A DNA stretch of 64,000 nucleotides from Hypoxylon rubiginosum (GCA_902806565.1 CADCXA010000029.1:1302001-1366000), one strand, 5' to 3'. Counted from the first letter of the stretch, positions 38,282 through 54,400 are shown. A program made the numbers and translations. Notes: a model not told the origin generated them from the sequence alone.

Positions 38282-41200
38282 ACTAAGATTTTTATATTAT
38301 AAAATATATAAAATATTATATTAAAAATTTTTAAAATTTTTAATTAAGTTAATAATTTTAATAATATAATTTATTATATATTAAATAATAATTCTTTTAC
38401 TTATTTTAATTTTAATATTTTAATTATTATATATTAAAGTTTTTTAAGTTTTTATTATTTAAATAAAATTATAAACTTATTTATTATTTTTAAAATTTAA
38501 ATAAAAAATAAATAATATTTATAATTTAAATAAAAAACTTAACTTATTAATATTAAGGAAAATATAAACTAAGTTTATTTATATATAAAATTTTAATATT
38601 AAAATAATATAATAATTTTTTAATTTATAATTTTATTATTTAAATAATAAATTTTATATATATATATAATTAAATTTAAAAGTTATATATTAAAAAGTTA
38701 ATTAACTTTTTTTTATAATTTATATAATTTATTAGTTAAAATAAATTAAAGTTTTTATTATAACTTTAAAAATTTATTTAAAAATAACTAGTTATAAAAA
38801 TTTAAAACTTTAAAATATAAACTTGTAAATATAAATAAAATAATTATTATAAACAAGTATTATTTATATTTAATTTATTTTTTATTTAAATAAATATTAA
38901 ATAAAAAAAAATATTAAATATTATATAAAATATTATTATAAGGTATTTTATTAATAAAAACATTAATATTATAAAATAATAATATTATTATAAAACCATT
39001 TAAACAATAAAAAAAAACTAAGATATTATTATATAAAAAATAATAAACTTAATAATTATAAATATTTTTATATATATAAAAATAACAAATAAAAAAGCCT
39101 ATTAAATAAAAAGATTTATTATATTTATTTTTAATACTTTTAATAATATAAACACTTAATATTATTATTTTAAAAACTATAATTTTTTAAATAATAAAAA
39201 CTAGGTTTTTATAATAAGATTTTAATTTTAATAAATATAAAAAGTTTTTAAACTTATATATTAATATCGTAATAACTAATATTTAAAAAACCTTAATTTT
39301 AAAAAAATTAATATAAGTTATTATAAAAAACAAACTAATAATAATTTAAATAATATTTTAAATTTTATATATTAAATATAAGCTTATTAAAAAAAGCCTA
39401 TAAAAATAATTAAATTATTATTATATATATTTTTATAATTTAATTTATAAGATATTTAAAATATATTTAAAATAAATTTTTTTTTTTATAATTTAAAGTA
39501 AATAATCTAATTATAATTTTACACGTAATATACTTTTAAAAAGGTTTATAAAAGTTAAATTATTTTTATTTACTATAATATTAAATATAATATAAAAAAG
39601 AACTTTTATTATAATAAACTAAAAAAAGTTATATAAGCTTTAAAAAACTAATAAAATTAAAACTTTTAATAAATAAAAATAATAATTCTTATTATTTAAT
39701 ATTTATTTATTTAATATTTATTTATTTAAGTATATATTTAAATACTAGTATTTTAAATAATAAAATAATACCTAGTAAACTAAATAAATATTTATTTAAA
39801 TAAAAAATAGTTAATAATTAAAATAATTATTTTTATTACCTTAGCGATTTTACGTTATAAGTATATACCTAGAAAATAAATAATTTATAATTATTATAAA
39901 AAATAATATATAAATTTCTAATATTTTTTAAATTTATTTCTTTATTTTTAAAATATTTAATAAATAACTATATAATTATATTTATTTCGCCTTTATTTAT
40001 TTTTTTACTTTGTTTAATTAAGCCGTATATTATATTATCCTATTATATAAAAACTTATTAAATATTAATACTAGTTCTTTTTTATTTTTTTTATATTATT
40101 TTAAGTAATTTTTTAAACTAATATATTTATTAAAATATAAATAGTTTTTATTTTTAATAAACCTTAATAAATATTATATTAGTTATTTATTATAAATTTA
40201 TTATATTTTTAAAACTAAAAAACTATTAAAATTATATTTATATATTAACTCTCTTAATTAATATGTTAATTTTAATAGTAAAAAATCGGAAATTAAATTT
40301 ATAATATAATTTTTTACCTTTATATTACTTAAATTTATTTAAAATTTATTAACATAATTAATAACTTTATTTTCCTATTATCTAATAATATAAATATTCT
40401 ATAAATAAATATATTAAGTTATTTTTTATTATAATAAGTTTTTAAAAATAATATATATTATAATTTAAATATAAAGCTAATATTTTTTAAATAAATTTAA
40501 ATTATATAAACTTTTAAAATATTATTAATAATATAATATTAATATTAATATTTAATAATATAAATATTAATTTATTTATAATTTAATAATTAATTATATT
40601 AATCTAAAAAAGAAACCATTATTATTTAATTTTTATATTATATTAATTTATATAAAACTTATATAACTTTAAAATATATATGTTTTATAAATATTTTATT
40701 TTTATTTTATTTATAAACCGTATAATTATTTAAAGTTTAATTTATATAATTAATTAGTGTTATATATAAACTATAAAAAAAGTTTTAATTTTATAATTTA
40801 TATAAGTTATTTAAAGTTAAAATTTTAATGTAATAATTATTTTAAAATATTAATTAATTACATTTATAAATAAACTATTAAATTTATTAATATTATATTA
40901 TATAATCTTATAAAAATAAATATTAATATTTATATAAATTTTAAATCTAGTAAAATAAAATTTTTAATATTTATTTATACTTTATAATTAATTTGGTTTT
41001 AAAATTAAAAAAAATCTTCACTTTTTATTATAATAAACTTTTTTTTAATTATATTAATAATTTATAATTTCCAGGTATATTTAAGTATATTTAAATTAAA
41101 TTATATTTTTAAGGATAAGTTATTTTATAATTATACGTATTAATTTATATATTAAATTTTCTTTTATATTTATTAATATATTTAACTTAAGTTTATAATT

Positions 41201-41599
41201 ATAATAAAATTTAATTATATTATTTTTATATTACTTACGTTTAATTAAATTAGTAACTTTCCGTTTTATACCGTTTTTTAAACGAATTTTAATAAAAAGG
41301 GTATAATTTATATTAACTTTTTTAATAAGTTATAAATAATTAAAGGTGGTTTTATTATAGAAATTTATACGGAAAAAATAATTTTATATTTATTTTTTCA
41401 CTTTTTTTTTATATTTTATTAAATTATATTATATTATATTTTATTATATTAGTTTATATTAAAAAGAATATAACGTTAAATTAATATTAAAATATTTTTA
41501 CGTTAAATAATTAATAATTTTAAAGTAAAATAATTTTATTTCAAAAAATATAAATATATTTATTTAAATATTATTAATATTAATTTTATTTTTATTAAA

Positions 41600-42545
41600 C
41601 TTTTATTAGTTTAAATATTATTAAAAGGTTTATATGTTTATATAAATATTATATTTTTATTAAAATCTTTTAATAATTTTTTAGTAAAATAACTAATTTT
41701 TTTAAACTTAATAAAATTATATAAATTAAATACTAATAAAAGGTTTATAAAATAATATAAATATAATAGTTTTTATAAAATTTTTAAAGAATTATAATTT
41801 TAAATAATTGGTTTTTTTATACTAATAAATAAAAATCTTTTTTTATTAATTAAAGTTATATTTAGTTAAATATTACTTTAAAATTCTTTAATTAATATAA
41901 ATATTATAATTTTATTATAATTTTTAAAGGATTATATTTTTAAGGAATTAATTTTTTTAGTATTATTAAATAAAAATATCTTTAATTTAACTTAAATTAT
42001 ATTTAATTAAATATTATTTTAAGATTTTTTAGTTAGTAAAAATATTATGTTTTTATTATAATTTCTAAAAAATTATATTTTTAAATAACTAATTTTTTTA
42101 ATACTATTAAATAAAAATAAGTTAAAATTTAATAAAATTATATTTATTTAAATGTTAGTTAAAAGTTTATAAGTTAATATAAACATTATATTTTTATTTA
42201 AGTTTTTAAATAATACTAGGTTTAAATAGTTTTTTTTCTTAATATTATTAAACGAGAATTTTTTTATATTTACCAAAATTATCCTTATTTAAATATAACT
42301 TAAAAATTTATAAAATTATATAAATACTATATTTTTATTAAAGTTTTTAAAAAATTTAAACTTTAATTAGTTAATTTTAACGGTATTATTAAATGATAAT
42401 TTCTTTAAATTTATTAAAATTATAATTATATTTAAATAAATATTATTAAAAGGTTTATATATTAATATAAATATTACATTTTTATTAAAATCTCTAGTAA
42501 AGTTTATCTTAAAATAAATAGTTTTATTAATATTATTAAGTGATT
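41600..42545. repeat. Degenerate tandem array, unit about 140 bp, about seven copies
   Basis: A block resembling atattatatttttattaaa recurs near 41646, 41767, 41902, 42041, 42183, 42323 and 42468. A second block resembling ttttttaatattattaaata recurs at 41815, 41954, 42091, 42230, 42388 and 42522, with the same spacing and order. Copies differ by transitions and small indels, so the array predates the mutation process. It could be a satellite or the remains of a gene with repeated protein modules. Confidence 0.65.
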
Positions 42546-45461
42546 TAATTTTTATATAACTAAAAAATAATAAAAAACAATATATTAATATTTAAACTTT
42601 AAATATTTTAAATATAAAATATTAATTATATATTAATAATATTAAATTATATATAAATTAATTTATTAATTATTTTATTAAAAAACTTTATTTATTTTAA
42701 TTTATTTTATATATTATATATTATTATTTATTTTTTTTTATAAATTATTTTTTATTTTTTATAAATATAAAACTTTAAAAAAATCTTAAGTTTTAACTAG
42801 TTTTATTTTTTTCTTTTATATTAATTAAACTATTATAATAAATATAATAAATAATTATATAAATAGTAACTATTAAAGTTTACCTTAAATTTTAAACGAT
42901 ATATAATATTTATAAAATATTTTTTTAATAAAGTTTTTAACGTTAAAAAACCTTTATATTAATATTAATAATATAGTAAAATATATTTTATTAAATAACT
43001 TAAAAAAACAGATAATTAAACATATAAAATTAACTATAAAAAATTTCCTTAGTAATTTATTAAGTTTAATTAAATTAATATTTTTAAATAACTGGTTTTA
43101 ATATTTATAAAATAAAATAAAAATATTTTTAATATATATTAAATCTATAAATTTAATTAACTTAAAAAACTAATTAAAAAATATAAACAAGCTTTTATTT
43201 TATATTAATAAGCTTTTTACTAATATTAATTTTATAATTAAACACGTAAAATAGTTTCTTAATATTATTATAAATTAGTTTAAATTTTTTTACTAGTTTA
43301 AATAAATCTACTTATTATTAACTTTCTAGGAAATTAAAATAATAAACTTTTATTATTATTTTACTACTTTATAACTCTTAAAAATTATATTTAAAGTTTT
43401 TAATAAAATTTTAAAGTTTAAAAAACAATACACTAAACATTTTTATTAATTATTACTATATAATAAAAAAGAATTTTTTAGGTTTTAATAAGTTAATATA
43501 ATAAACTATTTTTAATTATATTAAGAAAAATATTTTTAACGTATATTTAATATTAAAATATTTATTTATATTTTTAATTATAATAAATAGTTTATTTTAA
43601 TATAAACCGTTAAAAACTTTTTATTTAAAAGTTATAAACTAAAAATTTACCTTTTATTATAATATAAACAAAATCTTTTTTAACGGCTTAAAATAAAAAT
43701 ATATTTTTTATTATAATAAAAATAAAATCCTTATTAATAGTTTAAATTAAATCGCTATTTTTTTTTTAATAATAAAAAATTTCTTTTATAAATTTTTTAA
43801 TGTTATTTTTAAATTTATTTAATTAAGTTATATATTTTTAGTTAATTATAATTATATATATTAAATTTTATATATTAATTTTTTATATATTTTTTAATTT
43901 ATATTTAATTTATTTTAAAAACTATTTAAATATTAATATATTATATATATTATTATTAATTTATTAAAAAAATAAAATATTATATAATAGTTTTATATTT
44001 AAAAAAAGTATTTTTATTTAAATAATTAATAAAATATAATTAATTAAAATAAATAAAATTATTAACCGCCGGTTTTTTAATTTTATTTTTTTAACTTTAA
44101 ATATATATAACTTTTTATTTTTAACATGGTGGTTTTATAAATAGAAACATATAACTCGGCGAGTTATTATATAATATAAATAATTTAATTATTTTTTAAT
44201 TATAATAAAAGATTATTTATAAAAAAATATAAAAAAAAATATAAAAAGATAATTATTACTTTTATTAAACCTTTTTAATTAATTATTAACTTTTTTATAT
44301 TATATTTTTATTTATAATAATTTTAATACTTTTATTTCTTATAGTATTTTTATATTAAAATCACTACTTAAAAAATAATTAATAAATAATATTTAATAAA
44401 TATAAACGTTAATTAAATTATTTTTATAAAAATATTTATAAACTTTTTAAGAAAAGTTTTTATTTAATATATTTATATTATTGTTTATAATTTTATATTA
44501 CGGTTATTAACTAATAGAAAAAAAAATATAAATAATATATTATATTTAATATTTAGTTTAATATATTTATTATTTTTTACATTATAAATAATATAAATAA
44601 TATAATTTATATAATAAGTTTAAATATATTTATATAATTTTTTATTAATTTATAAAAAGGTAAAATAATTTAAAATATATTAATTAAAAACATATTAATT
44701 AAAAATATATTAAATAAAAACATATTATAATATAACTATTTTAAGAATTTTAATATTATTAATAAAAATATTATATATATATTTAATATTTTAAAAAAAA
44801 AAATAACTATATATAAAAAAATAAAACATTTAATATATAACCGATTTTAAAGTTAAATAACTTTATAAATAAAAATTACTTTTTATATTTTTTTTATTAT
44901 AAAAACCAATAAAAAAATATTATATATATTAATTTATAAAATAATTAATAATAAGTTTATATAATTTATATAACCTTTTATTTAATTAATATATAAATTT
45001 TAATAAAATATTAAATTTAAGTTTTTTTTAGAAATAATAATTAATTTATATTATTAACTTTATAATAATATTTATTATAAATTTAATTTTAAATTACTTT
45101 TTTATTTTTAAAAAACTAGGTATTTTTAATTTATTTAACACTTTTAAATTTAAACTAAAAAACATTTTTATATAATAAAACTTTTTAATTATAAATTAAT
45201 AACATTTAATAATTTTTATAACGAAAATATAATATTTTAGTTTAAAATAATAAATATAAAAAAAAAAATAAAAAACTTTAAAATAAGTTATTATATAATT
45301 ACTAGTTTTAAACCTACCCCCGCTAAAAATAAAATAAGCTTTTTAAAATAAATAAAAACATTAAAAAATTTTTATATTAAAATTACCACTTATATTATTT
45401 TTTTGTTAAAAAAAAAAACTTATTTTATTATTAATTTCACGTTATTAACAAACTTGTAAAT

Positions 45462-45618
45462 AAGTAAAAAAAATAAAAAAAAAGGTAAAAAAAAAGGTAA
45501 AAAAAAAAGTAAAAAAAAAGGTAAAGAAAAAAGTAAAAAAGAAAATAAAGAAAAAGGTAAAAAAGAAGGTAAAAAAAAAGGTAAAAAAGAAGGTAAAAAA
45601 AAAATTAAAAAAAAAAGA
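45462..45618. repeat. Purine-only minisatellite (ggtaaaaaa-type)
   Basis: Units of 9-14 bp such as aaaaaaaaggt, aaagaaggt and aaaaaagt. The plus strand is nearly all A and G. The opposite strand reads as an F/L/P-rich frame (45420-45623), which is a by-product and not a gene. Confidence 0.75.
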
Positions 45619-47080
45619 AACATTTATTTATTTATAATTAATAAAAAAATAAAATATAAAATTAAATACTTTTATTAAAAATCTATTTATTAAAAATTTT
45701 TTCTTTAAAACATTTATATTAATTAATTATTTACAGCTTTATAAAAAACTTATTTAAAAATATAAAATTATTTAACTGTTTATTAAATTTATTAATTTAA
45801 TTATAAGTAATTATTTTATAATTAAACGTAAAATTTTTATTATATTAAAAAACTAAACTTAATATAAAAATTTTTTTATATTAATTAATTAAACTAGTAA
45901 TAATTTATAATATAATTTAATTTTAAATTATAAATATAACATTTAATAATATTAAACGTTAAACTTTTTTTAATATAATTATTTTATTTATATATAAAAA
46001 CGTAATATAAAAAGAAATTACTAGTTTATATTTATATATATTTATTAAACTTTTAAATATTAATAATTAAAATATACTTTTTTTTTAATTTAATAAACCA
46101 TTTTATTTATTATATAATAATATAAAATATATTAGTTTTATAAGGTTGTTAATTTTATTTATATAAAGTTTATATTATAACAATAAATTACTATATAATT
46201 TCTTAATTTAAAATAAAAAAAAATAATTATATTAATAAATATTAATTAATTTTAAAAATTAAAAGTTTAAATTAGTTTATATAATATTTATTTAAATTAA
46301 ACATGGTAAAAATAATAATAAAGATAACGGTAATAAAAACAATAATAATAAATATAATAAAAATAATAAAACTAAAAGTGAAATAATTAAAAATAAAGAA
46401 ACTAAATATAAAAAAACTAAAAATAAATAACTAATTAAAGCCAAAGCTTGGTTATAAAATTATTAATAAAAGTTTATTAAAAATTAACTTTTAATTTATA
46501 TTTATATAAATAAAATATATAATTAATTACTTAAAATATTATAACTTTATTTTTATTTTATTTTATTTTTTAAATTCTTTTTACTATATTTTTTACTAAG
46601 AAAATATAAATTTATTTAATTTATTTAAACATTTAAAATATAATTTATTTAATATTAAAATAATAAAAACAATTAAAAAACCATATTAAAAACTATATAT
46701 AAATATATAAAAAATAATATAAAAAATAATATATAAAATTATATAAAATAATATAATAAATAATATAAGTAATATTAAGATAAAACTATATATAATAACT
46801 ATAAAATAAATGTTATTTAATTTATTTAAATTTTTTTATTTATTTTATAATTTTTATATTTATAAACATTTTTAATAATATCTTTTTTTTTTTTTTTTTT
46901 TTTTTAAATTTATAAATTAAGTTATATATTCCAAGCTTAAAATAATTATTTTATATATCTAAATAAACTTCTTATATTTAATAGGAAACGTGTTATAAAA
47001 ATCTAGGTTTAATAATTTAAAAAAATGGTTAAATTCCGCTTTTATAATAAATATTTTTAATATTAATAAATATAATATAT

Positions 47081-47096
47081 ATATATATATTTATTA
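47081..47096. repeat. AT dinucleotide microsatellite
   Basis: Short (at)n run in block 3. Confidence 0.5.
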
Positions 47097-49105
47097 ATTA
47101 AATTATTAATTATTAATATTATTTATAGAAAGTTTTTAATTAAAGTATTAATTTTTAACATTTAAAAAAACAGTAAATTAACAGTAAATATACTTACTTT
47201 ATTATTTATTAAATATATTATATTATTTATATTTTTATTTATATTATATATTAAAACCTAGTTATTACTAATAAAAGGTATTATTTTATTTACGATACTA
47301 TTAATCGTATTTTTAATTTTTTAAAACACGTATTTATTTGTTTATTTAATACCGTGATTTTATTTTTAATATAATTATTTAAAGCTTAAAACCTGTTTAT
47401 TATATAATAATCGATAGTTTTAATATAATAATTTATAGTTTTAAATTAATTAATTAATTAATTATAACTTTAAATAAATATTATATATATTTATATTTTA
47501 TAATTATATATTTATATTTTATATTTAGTTATTTATAACTTATATTTATATATTTAAAACTTATATTTAATTATTTATAATATAAAATATATTTAAAATT
47601 TTATTATTTTATTATATAATAAATAAGTTAACGTATTTTATAAACTTTTATAATAAAATTTAATAATTATTTATTATAATAATAAAATTTAACTGGTTAT
47701 TAATATTTATTATAAAAATAAAATAAAAAGAATATAAATTTAATTTAAAATAAGATATTTAAAGAAAGAATTTATAATGTTAATTAAAGAAAAAAAAAGC
47801 TTTTATTATATTTTATATACTTATTTAATAATTTAACTTAAAATAAATATATAAATATAATTTAATAAAATTATATTTTTTTATATATTTATTTTAATTT
47901 AATTAACTATTTTTATTATTAAAAATATAATAAATATTTTTTTATAATTTAAAAGATATAAAAATCATTTGTTTTTTACCGTTAAAATCTTATAATTTAT
48001 AAATTTTTTTTTTTTTTAAGATATATATTAACGCTTAAAACTTAATTAATTATATAAATATAATTTAAAAAACGTTACTATACGCGGGATTTTATATATA
48101 TAATATAATATATTAAGTATTATTATAAAATAAGTTATTTATTAAAAAAAGAAAAAAGTTAATTAATTATTTTATAATTATATAAAAAGTGAAAAATTTA
48201 AAAAATATCTAATAATTATAAGTATATTATTATAATATAAAAATATATATTTAAAATAAAACCGTTGCTTTTAAATAAAACTTTTATTAATATATAATAT
48301 TATTAAAAAAGTTTATAAAAAAAACAAGTATATTAATATATCCGCGGTTTTATATATTTTTAAATTAATTAATCTTACTTTTTTTAGTTTTAATATAAAA
48401 AGTAATATAAATATTTTTAATTAATTAATATTATAATAAAAAAAATAAACATACCAGTAAAAATTTAATTATTTAGTTTCTATTTTTAATAAAATTATAA
48501 TTTTAATAAACATTAATTACTTTTATTTTTAACTTTAAAATATTCTTTTTTTATTTTTATAGTTATATTAATAAAAGATATTATATAATTATTAAATATT
48601 TTATATTTAAGTTTTATTATTTAATTATATTATTAACTTATTATATAACTTTATTTTTATTAAATTTTATTATATTTATTAGTTTTTTTTAGTTTTTATA
48701 AGATTTTTTTAAATATTCCTTCGGTTTTTTAATATTAATAACATTTTAATTAACCATTATTTTTTTTATCTTATTTTATATTATTAATATAAAATAAATT
48801 ACCACGTTTATTTTATTAATTAACCTAGCTTTTTAGATTTTTTATTATATTTTCTATTATTATAAAAATATTTAATTTTTATTTTTAAAGGTTATATTTT
48901 TAGTTTAAAATATAAAAATTTATACGTTTTTTAACACCTTATAATTTTAATATATAAAAAACTATAAATATATATTTTACTTTAATTATACTTATAAAAA
49001 TACCTTTTTTTATTAGCTATAAAATCTTTTTAAACCGTAACTTTTTTATAATAAAAAAAAAATCTACCGCTTAAAAAATTATATAATTTAAAGGATAAAA
49101 ATAAT

Positions 49106-49288
49106 TTGTCTCTTTTAAAAAAACTATATAATATATTAAAAAAATTTAATTTGTTTTTTATTAAAAGATTATATAGTTTAAATAAGGTTAATTTATTTAT
49201 TATAAAAAAATTAAAAAAGATTAACTTATTTTTTAATAAAAAATTATATAATTTAAATAAAATTAATTTATATTTTATAAAAAAACCT
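49106..49288. repeat. Imperfect tandem repeat of about 33-45 bp, four units
   Basis: Recurrent aaaaaattatataatttaaa followed by taatttatttttta-type words. Read as codons it gives repeated KKLYNLNKINLFFI-like units, but low complexity and setting argue against a gene. Confidence 0.55.
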
Positions 49289-49722
49289 TAATTAATTAAA
49301 TTAATAATAAAATTTTAATCTTAAAAATTAAAGGAATTTTATAAGGTATAAGTAATTTAATATATAAATTAAAAGTTAAATATTATTATATTAATATATA
49401 TTAATATATATAAAATATATTATAACACTTTATTTTAATTTATTTAACCGGATTACGTATTTTATTTTACTAAGTTTATAATATTTTAAATATTTAAAAT
49501 ATTTATACTATGTTATTTAATATTATTTTAAGATATTAGTTTAATTTTATCTTTTTTTTAAATATAAAAACATTTAATATATAATCTAAAAATAACATTT
49601 TTTTTAAAATTAATTTTATATTAATAAGCTTTTTTTTAATAATACCGTTTTTATTATTATTATTTAAATTAAACTAAAAATTAACCATTGTTTTATTATT
49701 ACTTAAAAAAAAGTTATTTATT

Positions 49723-49824
49723 TTATTTAAATATAATATATTTAATTTAAAGTTTAATAAAAAGCTTTTTACCTTATTTAAATATAATATATTTAATTTA
49801 AAGTTTAATAAAAAACTTTCCGTT
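49723..49824. repeat. 51-bp direct tandem duplication
   Basis: Starts at 49723 and 49774. Both copies contain ttatttaaatataatatatt and then aatttaaagtttaataaaaa, nearly identical, so this is a recent or protected duplication. Confidence 0.75.
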
Positions 49825-51091
49825 TTATTATTTAATAATTACTTTTTTATTTTATTATTTAATAATAAACCTTTTTCCATATTATTTAATAATATAACCG
49901 AAGTTTAAAATATTAAATCTTTACTTTTTTAATATATTTTATTTTTTTAATATATTATAACTTTTAAATCTATTATAAAATAAACTAAATATATAAAACA
50001 AATATAAAAATTTAATATAAATAAGGTATTTAATACTTTTCTTTAATAACTAAAACTTAAACTTAATAACATTATTTTTAATAACAAGCTTTTTAATAAA
50101 AATAATTATAATATATTAATAATAATTTTAAATATTATCGTAAAAATTAAGTAAATATATAATTAATTTAAAAAATTATCATTAAAAATAAATTATAAAA
50201 TAAAAATAATTAAGTTTAAAAAAATAATATTAACTAAAAAACTTATATTTAAAAAATTTAAGTTAAATAGTAATTTAAATTAGGTAAGTAATTAATAAAA
50301 AAAATAAAATAAAAAAATAAAAATAAATATTATAATAAAAAAGGCTATTATTTAAAAGGTTTATTAAAATATAATATTTAATAATTATATTTATATAAGT
50401 TAAAGTTTAATTAAAAAGGTTTTAAATTTATTTATATTTAAATGTATTTTTTTTTAATAAAATCACTAAAAAATCATAGTTTAATTTATAAAAACTTTTT
50501 ATATTAATACTTAATATTATTTTAAAATTACTAGTATATAAAGTTATAATATATATATTATAATTAAAGCTTAATAAAAATAATATATTTATATGTATAT
50601 TTATTAAAATTATATATAATAAAAAAGTTTTATTTATTTAATTTTTTATAAAATTAAAAAGTAACGGTTTTAATAAATATTTTATTAATTAAGTTAAAAA
50701 AAACCTAATTATTACCGGCTTAATAATATATATTAACTTGGTAAAAATATTTAATAATTAACTATAAAATATATTAAACGTTAATAAACCTAAATTAAAT
50801 ATTATTATATTTAGTTTTATTTTTAATAAAATAAATACGCGTTTTTATATCGCGTGGTAATAAATATAAAATAATGTTACTTTTTTTTATATTTATTATA
50901 TTAATATTTTCATTTTAATAAAAAAAAAAATATAAAAACTTATATATAATAATTTTTAATATCACTTATTAAATAAAAGAAAAAAGCCGTATTTTATTAA
51001 TAGTTATTAATTATATAATAATATTATAAATAATAATTAACATTTTATTAATATTATTTTTTTTATTATAATATAAAAAATATTTTTATAA

Positions 51092-51480
51092 AAATAACTA
51101 AATATTTTAATTTTAATTTTTACTAGTTTTAAATAAACTTTTTATTTTATTATAAAATTTAACTTTTATAAAAAAACAACTAGTGGAACGTTTTTATAAA
51201 AATACGTAGGTATTTTAATTTTTATTATTTATAAGTAGGTTATTTTATTTATTATAAGGTTTAACTTTTATTAAATTATAACTAATAAAATATTTTTTTA
51301 AATATTTATTAATATTTTTATTTTTAACAGTTAAAAATAAATTATATTGTTTACCGTAAAACTTAATTTTTATAAACTTAATAATATTATTATTTAAATA
51401 ATAAAAAAAACGTTCTTTTAAAAATATATTAATATCTTAATTTTAACCGCTTATAAATAAAAAGTTAGGTTTAATTACTA
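51092..51480. repeat. Possible degenerate tandem array, unit about 100-120 bp
   Basis: Related blocks around tattttaatttt and ttataaggtttaactttta-like words near 51092, 51207, 51308 and 51430. Weaker than the 41.6-kb array. Confidence 0.35.
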
Positions 51481-54400
51481 TAAATAAATATTAAATATCT
51501 AGTTATTTATAAAATAAAACATTTTAAATATATAAATATAATTAAAAAACTTATAATAAAATTAAATAAAATAAAAACCTTTTATAAATTAAATGTTAAA
51601 ATAATATATATTATAAAATTTTTAAGAGTTTTTATAGTTATTTTTATTAATTTAACTTATTTATAATAAAACTATTTATAATAAAGTTATTTATATAAAA
51701 ACGGTTTATATTTAATATAATATTTATTTTTAAATCTTTTATTAAATCTTTTTAATAAATTACTTTAAAATAAATAAAAATTTAAAAAATTAAAATATTA
51801 TATTAAAATAATCTTTAGTTAACTAAGGTAAATTATTATTTTTTTTTTTTCTTTTTAACTTTTCCTCCTTTTTTTTTGTTTAATTATTATAAAAAATAAT
51901 ATTAACATTAATAATAAAAATATTATTTATAATAAAAACATTATATTTAAAATAATTATTTATTAAAAAAGTAAAATTTATAATGTTTTATTAATTTTTA
52001 ATAATTAATAATATTATAATGTTCCTTATAATATAAATAAAATATTTATAGTAATTTTAATAAAATATATTAACTTTTATTTTTTTTATAATATTAATAT
52101 ATTTATAATTTATTTTTATTAATTATATATTTATTTAATTCTTTTTTTTATTAATATCTAATATATTATTTATTAACAGTAAATAATTAAATAAAAGTAA
52201 TATTTTTTATAATTTATTATAATAAAATCTTTTTAATTTATAATATATATAATTATTAATTTAAATTATTATTTCTTTTTTATTAAAACGTTAAACGTTT
52301 AATTATAGTTATAATATTAATTAATTAAAATAAATATATAGGATATTAATATTTATTTATAATTATAATATATTATTTTTTTATAAAAAAACTGTTATTT
52401 ATAGTAATTATATATAAAAACTATTTTTTATATATTTTTTTATAATTAAAATTAATTAGAATTATAATTAAGGTTATTATTACTAGTTACACCGTTTAAA
52501 ACCCCCTTATTTTTTTATAGTTAAAAAGTTTTTTAACTTATAACACGCTTTTTTTAAAACAACTATTATTTTTTTTAATAAAATCGTTTTTTTTATTGTT
52601 ACTTTCTTTTTTTTTTATATATTTAACGTAATTTTCTATTATAAATATCACTTATTTAAACTAAAAAAAACAATTAATTATAAAAAAAAAAAAAAGAAAT
52701 ATTAATAATTAAACATATAAAATTAATTATAATTAATCTATTTTATAAATTATTAACTATTATTAAATATTTAATTAATTTAATAAACTTTTTTTTATAT
52801 TTTATAAAAAATAATAAAAATATTTATAATAAATATAAAAGATATATTAAAGAATATATTTCTTAAAAAACGTAAGATTAATTTTATTAGTAACTATATA
52901 AAATAAATATATTATATTTTAACTAATATAAAACATTTTATTATAATAATATTTATTATTATATAATTGTTATATATATTATTAGTTTTTTTTAATTTAT
53001 AATTAAAAATATTTAAAGGTTTTAACTAGATTTATTTACTTTTTAAGTTTTAAGAATTTAAGATAAAAATAATTTTTTAACGCTTATTTATTTATAACTT
53101 TTTATTTAATATATATGGCGTTTTTAACAGTGTATTTAATTTTAAAAAACAGGCTATAAAACATTTTTACCGCTTAACGTTATATAATAAAAAACAGTTT
53201 CTTTAAAATTAAAAAAAAAAAAACAATAATTATTATTTCTTTTAAAATAAAAAAGGAAAAAATTAAACGTATATTTTAAATATTTATTTTTTATAATTTT
53301 AATAATTATAATACCTAGCCGGTTTTTATTTAAATTACTAAGTTATTTAACTTTTTAAAACTTTAATAACTTAATAAAAATATTAAACTTAAATTTATAA
53401 TAAAAATATTAGTTAAATTAATAAAAACACCACTTTTATTTATAATTAATATAAAGTTTATAAATAAAATAAAAATAACGTATAATAAAAATTTAATAAT
53501 TATAGTTAAAGCGAAAATAATATTTATTTTAACGTTTTATTAAGTTTTACTGGTTTTAATTAATAAAAAAAGAAACGTTTATAATAATAAAAGTAAAATA
53601 TAAATAATTATTTAACATATAAATAAGTTTATTATATATATTACTAATATATTATTTTAATATTAAACCGATTTTTATATTAGTTTAAAAAGTTATATAT
53701 TTACTTTATTTTTAAGTGTATAATATTTCTTGGTTATTTTTATTAAATAAAAAAGAAAAACCGTAAAAACAACGAAAAAAAATTAATTAATATATTTATT
53801 TACTTATAAATAAATTCTTAATTTAAATTAAATAGTTCCTTTATTTTACTTAAATTTATTATATAAAATAAGTATATATATTTAATTTATTTATATAAAT
53901 AAAATATATATATTTTAATTTAAATATAAAAATATTTAGTTTATTTAATAATATTAATAATTTGATTTTAAATATAAATCTTAGTTTAAAAAGAAACTAT
54001 ATACTAATAAGGTTTATATAAAAATAAATAATTTTATTTAATTAAATTATTAAAAACGTATAAAAACATATAAGTTAATAATTATATATATAATAATATT
54101 AGTTTAAGTGTTTAACTTTTAAAATATTTTAATATTTAACTACTTTATTTAATTTTTTATTACTATAATTATTTAATTATAATTTATTATTTTTATATTT
54201 TAATATTATTTTACATTTTTTTTATATTTTTTTACTTTTCTTTTTTTCTTTTAATATAAGTTTTAATAATAAGCTTAATAATAATAAATTTAATATTTTA
54301 ATTATAATTAATTATATATAAATTAAACTTTATAATAAAATATAAAATATAACCTATAAATAAATTTATTAATATAATAGTTTTAATAATAAAATAAAAT

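Noticed and set aside
45420..45623. 67-codon minus-strand frame rich in F, L and P
   Set aside because: It is the complement of the purine minisatellite; composition alone makes it open.
49106..49291. 61-codon plus-strand frame of K, N, L, F, I repeats
   Set aside because: Low-complexity tandem repeat inside AT-rich DNA, no start context or splice signals, no family likeness.
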